Assembly: GCF_019091455.1 (NCBI RefSeq)
Contig: NZ_JAGXJN010000030.1
Span: forward strand, 1-64,000
Direction of reading: 5' to 3'
DNA: 64,000 nucleotides
Source: Chitinophaga sp. GbtcB8
Lineage (GTDB): Bacteria > Bacteroidota > Bacteroidia > Chitinophagales > Chitinophagaceae
A model generated the notes under the pieces. The model searched no databases and was not told the origin of the DNA. It saw only the letters and a program-made list of their open reading frames with translations. Shown in pieces: positions 1 to 7,329 of this stretch (within the stretch, counting starts at the first letter, position 1; the number at the start of each line of letters is the position of its first letter). The position numbers and the translations under genes are program-made.

Positions 1-1083
1 CAGGAACAGGAATACCACCAAACCCACCTGTATGAAGGGTTCGACCAGGGTATGAATTACTTTTTCAATAGAGGCATCCAGGAATTTGGATACATCATAG
101 CTGATCTCATAATCCATTCCCTTGGGAAAGGAGCTGGCTTTGATCTCTTTCAGCTTGGCCTTCACATCCTTGATCACCTGGCTGGCATTACTTCCGTACG
201 ATTGCTTTAACACAATTGCTGCTGAAGATCTGCCATTCAGGTTGGAATAAATATCGTACATGGAGCTTCCGAACTCTACGCTCGCCACATCTTTCAGGCG
301 AAGGATCTCACCATCCGGGCTGGATCTTAAGATCACATTTTCATATCCTTCCTTGGTGCTGAAACGGCCGGGATATTTCAATACATATTCAAAGGTCTGG
401 GATCTTTTACCGGAGCTTTCACCTGTTTTACCGGGAGAGGCTTCCAGGCTTTGCTCGTCCAGCGCTTTCATCACCTCATCCGCTGATATCTTGTAGGCCA
501 GCATACGGTCGGGTTTCAGCCAGATCCTCATGGCATATTCCCGGTTACCGAGAATATCTGCAAATCCAACACCATCCACCCTCTTCAGCTCTGATAATAT
601 GTTGATGTCTGCGAAATTGAAAAGGAATTTCTGATCCATGTTTGGATCGGTGCTGTAAAGGTTCACGTACATGAGCATGTTAGATTCCTCACGGGTGATC
701 TTTACACCTTCACGTACTACCAGCGGTGGCAGCTTATTCACTACAGATGCCACCCTGTTCTGCACATTTAACGAAGCCTGGTTAGGATCGGTACCCAGGT
801 TAAATACTACCTGTATAGAAGCCTCCCCATCATTACCTGCATCAGAGGCTATGTATTTCATGCCCGGAACGCCGTTGATGGCCCTTTCCAGGGGAATGAT
901 CACAGATTTGATCATTAGTTCACCATTTGCCCCGGGATATTCTGCCGTGACATTCACCTTTGGCGGTGATATGGAAGGAAATTGTGTTACTGGTAAATTG
1001 GTAATGGCCAGTACCCCCAGGAAAACGATTATAAGCGAAATAACTATCGACAGAACCGGCCTTTGTATAAACTTATTGAACAT
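1..1083 (-). CDS. RND-family efflux transporter, inner-membrane subunit (partial)
   Basis: This is the first 361 codons of an AcrB/HAE1-type pump; the rest lies beyond the left edge. It would use the proton gradient to export drugs or other hydrophobic compounds as a trimer in the inner membrane. The ATG at 1081-1083 opens with MFNKFIQRPVLS, the usual start of this family, followed by the first membrane helix (about residues 10-28), the TAEYPGANGE motif and the porter subdomains. The visible part stops where the second helix begins (VEPFIQVGLVV). The family is normally about 1050 residues. The membrane fusion protein gene ends 27 bp upstream, so the two are probably cotranscribed. No outer-membrane TolC-like gene is visible; it may follow to the left. 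Confidence 0.93.
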   Translation of the reverse strand, partial: MFNKFIQRPVLSIVISLIIVFLGVLAITNLPVTQFPSISPPKVNVTAEYPGANGELMIKSVIIPLERAINGVPGMKYIASDAGNDGEASIQVVFNLGTDPNQASLNVQNRVASVVNKLPPLVVREGVKITREESNMLMYVNLYSTDPNMDQKFLFNFADINILSELKRVDGVGFADILGNREYAMRIWLKPDRMLAYKISADEVMKALDEQSLEASPGKTGESSGKRSQTFEYVLKYPGRFSTKEGYENVILRSSPDGEILRLKDVASVEFGSSMYDIYSNLNGRSSAAIVLKQSYGSNASQVIKDVKAKLKEIKASSFPKGMDYEISYDVSKFLDASIEKVIHTLVEPFIQVGLVVFLFL

Positions 1084-1110
1084 TGAACTACGCTATTAGA
1101 TAATGAACTA

Positions 1111-2196
1111 CTATTCCGCTTTTAACCGCAGGTGGGAAATAACTTCCCCTGGCGCCTGGTATTCAAAGTTGATCTTATCATCATCTTTTACCTTCTGCAC
1201 ACCTTCGAGCAGTATCTTGTCAGTTTCAGAAATGCCACTTTCAATTACAAACAGGTCCGGCATGCGGCCGGTGATGGCAATATTCTTTGATCTTACCACA
1301 TGGTTTTTGTCTACCACAAAAACATACATCTTATCCTGAATTTCGTAAGTGGCTTTCTGCGGAATAACCAATGCATTTCTCAGCGGTACTGTCATCAGCA
1401 CCTTACCTGTTTCACCATGTTTTAACAGCTTGTCGGGATTCGGGAATTTTGCCCTGAAGGCAATATTTCCTGTTTCATGATCAAACTCGCTCTCAATGGT
1501 TTCCACATCCCCTTTATAGGGCAGGGGACTGTTATTGGCCAGCAGCAGGCTTACCTTGTTGTTACCGCGGCCTTTGGCGTTTGTTTCGTAGTCCAGGTAT
1601 TCCGGCTCAGATACATTAAAGTAGGCGAACATCTGGCTGTTATCTGAAAGGCTGGTCATTAATTCGCCTTCATCCACCAGGCTTCCCAATTTCAATGGGA
1701 TGCGGTCAATGACCCCGTCAAACGGCGCCCGGATCTCAGTGGCCGACACATGGAACCTTGCAAGTGACATTTCTGCCTTTGCCTGATCCAGCTTGGCCTG
1801 GGCCACTGCCTGCTCATTTTTTGAGACTACATTTTTATCGGCCAGGGTTTTTGTATTCTGTAATTCTATTTCTGCAGCTTTGGCTTCCGCTTCAGCTTTC
1901 AGCAATTCAGCTTCATACATTTTCGGCATGATCCTGAACAACAGCTGACCGGCTTTTACAGACTGGCCTTCATCAACATAAATGTTTTGCAGGAAGCCCT
2001 TTTCCAGTGCCCTGATCTCGATGTTCCTGACAGACTTTATCTGCGAAACATATTCCTTGGTAAAGGAGGTATCCACCCTTAAAGGACTGGTAACGATATA
2101 CTTGCTGGCTTCTTCTTTTTCTTCGCTTTTAGCAGAGGTGCAGCTTGTTTGGTACAGCATGGCAGCTATGCCTGCGAGCATGACAATTTTCTTCAT
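1111..2196 (-). CDS. Efflux RND transporter periplasmic adaptor (membrane fusion) subunit
   Basis: The 361-residue protein is an AcrA/MdtA-type adaptor that links the inner-membrane RND pump to an outer-membrane channel. The N-terminus is a lipoprotein-like signal (hydrophobic stretch ending in QTSC near residue 19). It is followed by the first half-lipoyl motif (IRALEKGFLQNIYVDEGQSVKAGQLLF), an alpha-hairpin rich in Ala, Glu and Lys (about 105-150), the second half-lipoyl segment (IRAPFDGVIDRI) and beta-barrel and membrane-proximal domains. It lies 27 bp upstream of the RND gene on the same strand. The lipobox is imperfect, so acylation is probable rather than certain. The substrate is not predictable. 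Confidence 0.93.
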   Translation of the reverse strand: MKKIVMLAGIAAMLYQTSCTSAKSEEKEEASKYIVTSPLRVDTSFTKEYVSQIKSVRNIEIRALEKGFLQNIYVDEGQSVKAGQLLFRIMPKMYEAELLKAEAEAKAAEIELQNTKTLADKNVVSKNEQAVAQAKLDQAKAEMSLARFHVSATEIRAPFDGVIDRIPLKLGSLVDEGELMTSLSDNSQMFAYFNVSEPEYLDYETNAKGRGNNKVSLLLANNSPLPYKGDVETIESEFDHETGNIAFRAKFPNPDKLLKHGETGKVLMTVPLRNALVIPQKATYEIQDKMYVFVVDKNHVVRSKNIAITGRMPDLFVIESGISETDKILLEGVQKVKDDDKINFEYQAPGEVISHLRLKAE

Positions 2197-2359
2197 GATT
2201 GTAATGGATTGAACGGTTGGTGCTTAAGTCAGAGGATCCCTCTGAATATGAGAAGGCATCAGCTGTGAGGGTTAGACCTAAATTGGCATACAGGGGAAGT
2301 AATAGACATTCCACCGGGTTTCATGATCATACCTTTGATAACTGATGGTGTGTTAATGA

Positions 2360-2761
2360 TCAGATCCTTAAAGTTCTTTGGGTAATGTATTTACAGGATA
2401 AATGGCTGTAAAAAACAGGACGGTCTTTAAAGCCGCCGTAGAAATGATTTAAGCCGGGTGAGCCGGAGGGTATTAAATAACACCTGGTTAACAATTTATA
2501 TTTCCTGGCAAAGTAATTATTTGCATCCTCATCTTCTACATTGTCACTGATCAGGAATTCTTCTTCTTCATTTGGGTGAATATCCTGGATAAAGGTGTAG
2601 GCCTGATCTGTATTTATGGGAGCATTTACCTGCTGTTTTTTTTCACTATCCTGTGCCTGGGAGTAGCACATGGTGCGGTGCAGGGTACCGGTAGTATGAA
2701 AATAATCATACCCCAGCGACATCAGGCTACACAGATATATGAAAAAAATAAATACTCTCAT
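2360..2761 (-). CDS. Small exported protein of unknown function
   Basis: This 133-residue ORF has a hydrophobic N-terminus (FIFFIYLCSLMSLGY, about residues 4-18) that could be a signal peptide or anchor. An acidic middle (HPNEEEEFLISDNVEDEDANN) precedes the segment FARKYKLLTRCYL and the C-terminal stretch CKYITQRTLRI. The acidic segment followed by FARKYKLL looks like a conserved small family of Bacteroidota, but I cannot name a function. It is co-directional with the efflux operon, with a 163 bp gap. A sequence matching the -7 element (TAATTTTG, at 2770-2777) lies only 8 bp before the ATG, which would imply a very short leader. Confidence 0.6.
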   Translation of the reverse strand: MRVFIFFIYLCSLMSLGYDYFHTTGTLHRTMCYSQAQDSEKKQQVNAPINTDQAYTFIQDIHPNEEEEFLISDNVEDEDANNYFARKYKLLTRCYLIPSGSPGLNHFYGGFKDRPVFYSHLSCKYITQRTLRI

Positions 2762-2956
2762 TTGGGGCTCAAAATTAATAAAACTTTGAGAAGCCCTTAT
2801 TAAAAATTGATTAAATTTTGATGGTTTGGCGGGTAAAATGAATATAAATGAATTTTAATGTAATTTTAACAGAAGTTGTTTGGTTGGTAAAAAATGGGGG
2901 GAAGGTTCCGGGTTGGCGGGTAACTTCCGGTTAGTGTAAAGATCCCTATTCCGGAT

Positions 2957-3758
2957 CTATCTGCGCCTGAAAGGGTGGGTGATCCGCCACCACCAGGTTC
3001 GTTTACGCGTTTCTTCTTTGACTGATGTAGCCTCCAGTGGACTAACAATGGAAACTGTCCCTGTTATTACTACCAACCCGGTTTTAGTCCCGTATCCTAT
3101 CACTGCTATCTCCGGCAGATCGATGTTTGACTGTTTAAGCTCAATGGTTGTTGACAAAAGCTGCTGATCCATATCAAATGGAACCACCCTTGAGGTGTAA
3201 CCGATATAGCTGATATTAACAGTAAGTATCTGCTGCTTAAGCCTGGCGGGAATCTTCAGATCAAATTTGCCTTCCCCATCGGTGATGGCGCCGGATCCTT
3301 CTACGCCCTTATGTTTTAATGAGATGGTAACACCGGCTAATCCTTTACCGGTAAGCGAATCAATGATCTGCCCTTTAAAAACAGCGGTAGCCCTGCTTTT
3401 AGTGGGAACTACTTTAGTGGGTATGGATTGAACTGTAGCATCCGCCGGGGTTTGCGCCTTACTGCCTTCCGGTACCAGGGCCGCTATTAAAGACGCGAAT
3501 ACTGCTGCAGGAAAAAAGGAGCGTTTCGGTGGTAACGGCTCATGCAGGCTGCGGTTGAGTTGTGCAGATTGAAAACGCCCGCAAAGGTTTTTATTGCGGC
3601 TACTGATAACCGCAAGTATTTCTTTGTCAGTCATTAATGAAAAATCTATCACTTCATGCTGACAACGGGTACAAAACCGGCCGCCTTCGGCAGGCGTCAT
3701 ATCACTCCAGGCTTGTGTACAGATCCGGGATGCTGACCTGAAACTTATCTTTTGACAT
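2957..3758 (-). pseudogene. Carboxypeptidase-regulatory-domain protein with N-terminal Cys motif, frameshifted
   Basis: The main frame encodes a zinc-ribbon-like N-terminus (CTQAWSDMTP, then RFCTRCQHEVIDFS), a membrane segment (FFPAAVFASLIAALVP), a CarboxypepD_reg-like beta-sandwich (FKGQIIDSLTGKGLAGVTI) and a short plug-like tail (IAVIGYGTKTG). Members of this family normally begin with a short leader ending in IPEPC. Here the matching start, ATG at 3756-3758 reading MSKDKFQVSIPD, is in another frame and meets a stop about 18 codons later. Homology switches frame at about position 3722, where one base is extra or two are missing. The open frame itself has no ATG before the Cys motif except the internal Met of SDM. 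Either the gene is broken or the assembly has an indel here. Confidence 0.65.
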
Positions 3759-3835
3759 TGTATATAAATATAATAAATATTCCAACAGGGTGCTCCCGGT
3801 ATCTTCTTACCTTTAATGGCTAACATAACGCCACA

Positions 3836-4645
3836 GTGAAAAAAGTAATCCTTGTAACAGGCGCTTCTTCCGGTATTGGCCTGGCCTGTGCTAACGCACT
3901 GCAGGAGAAAGGCCATATTGTTTATGGATCCACCCGGAACCTGCAACGTATGAAAACGGTACCCTTCAGGCCCATTGAGCTGGATGTAACGGATGATACT
4001 TCCGTACGTGCTGCTGTGGAACAGATCCTGAAGGCGGAAGGCCGGATAGATGTGCTGGTTAACAATGCCGGCAATTGTGTTGTAGGGCCGGCTTATGCCA
4101 TGCCTGTTGAAATGGCGCAAAAACAATTCGAGGTGAATTTTTTCGGGATTGTTCGTATGTGCAACACCATATTACCGGGCATGATCGAAAATAAAAAAGG
4201 GTTAATTGTAAATATGGGCTCCCTGGCCGGCCTTATGGGGCTCCCTTACCAGAGCATGTATGTGGCTTCCAAATACGCGCTGGAAGGTTATACGCAAAGC
4301 TTACGGATGGAATTACGGAGCACAGGTGTTAAAGTGGTGATCCTTAATCCCGGTGATTTTAATACGCCCATCACGCAAAACCGTGAGAAGGCTCCTTTTA
4401 CAATGCAACATCCCGCTTTAGAAAAAGCTTACTATGCTGTTATTGCAAATATTGAAAAGAATGAAGGCACTGCCGCGTCCCCGGCTGCTATTGGCGCCAG
4501 GCTTTGTAAAATTGTAGCTGCTAAACATCCTGCTTACCGTTATCTTATAGGCCCAACCGGGCAAACCATTGTTCCCATGCTTAAGCAAATATTACCGGGA
4601 CGGTGGTTTGATAAATTGATGAATGATTATTACGGGGTAGAGTAA
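3836..4645 (+). CDS. Short-chain dehydrogenase/reductase (classical SDR)
   Basis: The 269-residue cytoplasmic NAD(P)-dependent oxidoreductase has every classical SDR signature: the cofactor motif TGASSGIG (residues 8-15), NNAG (about 81-84), catalytic Ser in NMGSLAG, and YVASK as the Tyr-x-x-x-Lys pair (about 141-145). The start is GTG at 3836, because an in-frame stop lies just upstream and no ATG precedes the motif. The C-terminus (GRWFDKLMNDYYG) resembles SDRs annotated as acting on steroids or lipids, but the substrate cannot be assigned. The gene is divergent from the frameshifted gene to its left. Its last 54 bp overlap the opposite-strand DUF6891-like fragment. Confidence 0.93.
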   Translation: MKKVILVTGASSGIGLACANALQEKGHIVYGSTRNLQRMKTVPFRPIELDVTDDTSVRAAVEQILKAEGRIDVLVNNAGNCVVGPAYAMPVEMAQKQFEVNFFGIVRMCNTILPGMIENKKGLIVNMGSLAGLMGLPYQSMYVASKYALEGYTQSLRMELRSTGVKVVILNPGDFNTPITQNREKAPFTMQHPALEKAYYAVIANIEKNEGTAASPAAIGARLCKIVAAKHPAYRYLIGPTGQTIVPMLKQILPGRWFDKLMNDYYGVE

Positions 4646-4885
4646 GATCCCTATGGCAGCAACAGCACCGCTATCCGCTTCAAAAGTTCCAAAGGCTACA
4701 TACAGCTCATGTCCTTCTATTACCCGTTCCAGATCCTGTGTGTGGTAAAAGCAATACCCGCGGGTGGTAATGCCTTCTGCTTTTAATTCGCTGTAAATAT
4801 GGCCGCAATCACTTTCACCATCCTGCCGGGTATAACCGGCATTGTGCAGGGCAATAATGCCGGAGCTGTTCCATGTATCTGCCAT
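4592..4885 (-). pseudogene. DUF6891-like fragment, truncated by the SDR gene
   Basis: The ORF carries GIIALHNAGYTRQDG and, further on, YCFYHTQDLERVIEG followed by LYVAFGTFE. I recognise these as the core of the DUF6891 family of unknown function, whose members are clearly longer at both ends. After about residue 80 the similarity stops and the frame runs into the antisense of the SDR 3' end (final residues FIKPPSR). It therefore looks like a gene remnant cut at its 3' end rather than an intact small gene. The family name comes from memory and is moderately certain. Confidence 0.5.
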
Positions 4886-4959
4886 TTAGCGCAAAGTAAA
4901 AATCGCAAATTTCCGGGTCAAATTCAAAGCGCTACAGATCAGGATATTGTTATGTCTGC

Positions 4960-6045
4960 TTAAAAATATTGGATCAGTCTTATGCCGGGTGTTACCCCTT
5001 TAAAGAAATCATTAAAATAGAGCACCGGTTCCAGCTTTGTTTTGCCTTCAAACAGTGATAAGCGGCCTGCACCCAGCCGGAAGGTATTTTTCTCAATATA
5101 ATCGCCCTCCCGGTGGATGAGATAACTCAGCGAAAAGGCCATCTGCACCTTAGGTTCCTCGCCTGATTCCCTGATAAGCCTTTTTCCGTACGTCACCGTT
5201 AAAAAATCATTACGGTAAGTTGCCAGCTTTCCATCGCTATTCCTGCCAAAGAAAAAATTAGGCTCCCAGTACACTCCAAGCTCATGCCTTACAGCTGTAT
5301 TGCGGAAAATGGAGCTCATTATCACAGCTCCCCCCAGGGTAAAACCGGGTACAAAATAATTCTTATAGTTCTGGATATTTGCTGCTACATTCAGCTCCAG
5401 CTGGTCACCCCCTGGAGATAAATATCCCCGGTTCTGCTTAGCAGAGATCAGATAATCTTTTGTAAGATGCATCCGTCCATCTTCTCCTCTCTTCCAGTCA
5501 GTATTATACTTCGTTCCAAGGGTATGCAGCTTATCATTCAAACGGCCATCTGCATAGGTACCCAGCTCATTCCAGTTATTCACAAAAAAGCTCAGCCGGT
5601 AGGGATGCCCGTTATTTACCCTACCCAAAAGATGTATGGTATCCTGCTCAAGCTTTAAAGCAGCCACCTCTCCCTGTTGAATAAGGTAGCTGCTGCTGTT
5701 AGACTGGCCTTTGTAAATGCGGATCTTCTTTGCCTTTGCATCTATTACATAGTCGATCCGCTTATAGCACAGCTCATCAGACAACGAATCCTTTAATGGC
5801 GAAAGGTCCTGCAGGAACATCCTTACCAGGGAATCCACGTTCCCAATCTGTTCCAGGTCATCAATATTTACCAGCTCTACCTGCATTTTATTGCCCTTAT
5901 TCAGCTCAATCCAGAAGCGCCGGGTTATTTTATTTGCAGGCAGCTCAAAGGTCTTATCCTCATTGGTTACGGCTTTTTTCTCCTGCGCACATACCACTCC
6001 CGTGATGCTGCTGATCAGCATCCATAAACAAATCGTTTTTTTCAT
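4960..6045 (-). CDS. Exported protein of unknown function, probably outer-membrane or periplasmic
   Basis: The 361-residue protein has a clear Sec signal peptide (MKKTICLWMLISSITGVVCAQ, cleavage after about residue 20). The first half is mixed alpha/beta. From about residue 205 it has alternating, aromatic-rich segments and finishes in IRLIQYF, compatible with beta-strands of a small barrel ending in a C-terminal Phe. I do not recognise a named family. It is the last gene of a three-gene unit with an ECF sigma factor and an anti-sigma-like protein, only 4 bp downstream of the latter. It may therefore be the effector or sensor of that unit. This role is inferred from position only. Confidence 0.85.
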   Translation of the reverse strand: MKKTICLWMLISSITGVVCAQEKKAVTNEDKTFELPANKITRRFWIELNKGNKMQVELVNIDDLEQIGNVDSLVRMFLQDLSPLKDSLSDELCYKRIDYVIDAKAKKIRIYKGQSNSSSYLIQQGEVAALKLEQDTIHLLGRVNNGHPYRLSFFVNNWNELGTYADGRLNDKLHTLGTKYNTDWKRGEDGRMHLTKDYLISAKQNRGYLSPGGDQLELNVAANIQNYKNYFVPGFTLGGAVIMSSIFRNTAVRHELGVYWEPNFFFGRNSDGKLATYRNDFLTVTYGKRLIRESGEEPKVQMAFSLSYLIHREGDYIEKNTFRLGAGRLSLFEGKTKLEPVLYFNDFFKGVTPGIRLIQYF

Positions 6046-6049
6046 TTAG

Positions 6050-6697
6050 CTAATTTTTTGGAGAGAGATGAATGTTAAGTGTACTATTTGCAATTGTTTG
6101 ATCACCTAAACCTGCCGGGCTATTAACCCTTATGGTAAACGGCTTATACTCCGGGTATACTACTTCCCTAACCGTTGCCTCACCCAGCTCGTTAATATGT
6201 ACTACCCGCATTTTCTTTGGTGCAGTGGCTGCGGGAACAGCCGCCAGCATGGTATCGGTTATTTGTAAGGTATCTTTCTTTAAAGTGGCGGCAATGCTGG
6301 TGGGGTTAACCGGATGAACAAGGGCCGGCAATATTGCTGCAACCTCCTGCTGTGCTGCAACCGGTTTATTCATTTCCTTCATCACATTAACAGGAGCTTC
6401 CTTTTTTGAAATAACTAAAGTTGCAGGTGTATCCAAATGGCGGTAAGTTACGGCAGGCGCAATGTGTACCCCGGTATACTTTTGTTTATGTACCAGCAAG
6501 GCCGGTATTAAGCAGGCGGCCAGTACACAAGCCGCTGCAGCCCAATACCACAAGGCTTTGTTGCTGCGTTGTTTGGATTGTATGCGGGTATGCAGCCTGT
6601 CCCACGCGGCGTTCTTATCCAGGCCTGCTTCGCCTGCTGCATGGTCTAAGCCATCCAGCCTGCTTACCCAATCCTTATTGTGTGCTTCGTTTGACAT
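6050..6697 (-). CDS. Anti-sigma-factor-like single-pass membrane protein
   Basis: The 215-residue protein has a charged cytoplasmic N-terminus of about 45 residues, one membrane helix (LWYWAAAACVLAACLIPALLV, about 49-69) and a Pro/Ala-rich periplasmic part ending in LNIHLSPKN. This N-in architecture, and an ATG overlapping the 3' end of the ECF sigma gene by 23 bp, are typical of anti-sigma factors made by translational coupling. No zinc-binding HxxxCxxC motif is visible, so it is not a classical ZAS anti-sigma factor, and the assignment rests on topology and context. The exported protein downstream starts 4 bp after its stop. Confidence 0.75.
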   Translation of the reverse strand: MSNEAHNKDWVSRLDGLDHAAGEAGLDKNAAWDRLHTRIQSKQRSNKALWYWAAAACVLAACLIPALLVHKQKYTGVHIAPAVTYRHLDTPATLVISKKEAPVNVMKEMNKPVAAQQEVAAILPALVHPVNPTSIAATLKKDTLQITDTMLAAVPAATAPKKMRVVHINELGEATVREVVYPEYKPFTIRVNSPAGLGDQTIANSTLNIHLSPKN

Positions 6698-7229
6698 ACG
6701 TAATGTTTTTTTGCAGCAACATTTTCTGTAACAATGATCTTGCTTTGCTTAGCTGCGATTTGGAAGTACCTTCAGAAATACCAAGCAGGGAAGCAATCTC
6801 CCCATGATTCATACCTTCAATAACATGCAGGTTAAAAACGGTGCGGTACCCTGCCGGCAGCTGCACGATCAGGTTAAAAATATCTGTGGCTGATAAATTA
6901 TTCAATGCTTCCTCTTCCAGCGGGATGGTTTCTGCTACGGTTTCCGACACAATTACAAAGGCCTGTTTCTTCCGCAGGAACATCAGGCATTCATTGATCA
7001 TGATGCGCTTCAGCCAGGTGTATAAAGCGGCTTCGCCCTGGTAATTAAAAGCAGGCAAGCCTTTAAAGAATTTGTAAAAGCCATCCAGCAGCAGCTCTTC
7101 CGCATCCTCCGGGTTCTTCACATACCGGCGGCAAACCATTAACATTTTGTCCGCCAGCTGATCAAAAATGCATTTCTGAGCAGCGGCGCTGCCTTGTTTT
7201 GCTTCCTTGATGAGTACCGGTAGATCCAT
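6675..7229 (-). CDS. RNA polymerase ECF-type sigma-70 factor
   Basis: The 184-residue cytoplasmic sigma factor has region 2 (ADKMLMVCRRYVKNPEDAEELLLDGF, with the usual DAEEL motif) and region 4 (LPAGYRTVFNLHVIEGMNHGEIASLLGISEGTSKS), the latter a helix-turn-helix that reads the -35-like element. The start is the ATG at 7227-7229 (MDLPVLIKEAKQG); an upstream in-frame Met adds 16 residues that do not fit the family. Its 3' end overlaps the anti-sigma-like gene, implying linked synthesis. It probably controls its own three-gene operon in response to an envelope signal. Confidence 0.92.
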   Translation of the reverse strand: MDLPVLIKEAKQGSAAAQKCIFDQLADKMLMVCRRYVKNPEDAEELLLDGFYKFFKGLPAFNYQGEAALYTWLKRIMINECLMFLRKKQAFVIVSETVAETIPLEEEALNNLSATDIFNLIVQLPAGYRTVFNLHVIEGMNHGEIASLLGISEGTSKSQLSKARSLLQKMLLQKNITYVKRSTQ

Positions 7230-7329
7230 TCCTTTTGGTAAAGTGGTTATACAAGTATAAATGCAGATTATAAACAAAGGGTTGCCTGCTCAAAATAAAA
7301 TTTCTACCAGCGGGGTATAGTTATTAAGG

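Noticed and set aside
2231..2243. AGAGG-ATC-CCTCT palindrome upstream of the membrane fusion gene
   Set aside because: A single short palindrome with no second copy or adjacent promoter element; not enough to call an operator.
3759..4126. An N-terminal extension of the frameshifted gene on the minus strand
   Set aside because: It is antisense to the SDR gene and lacks the expected family leader, which is found instead in a different frame near 3758.
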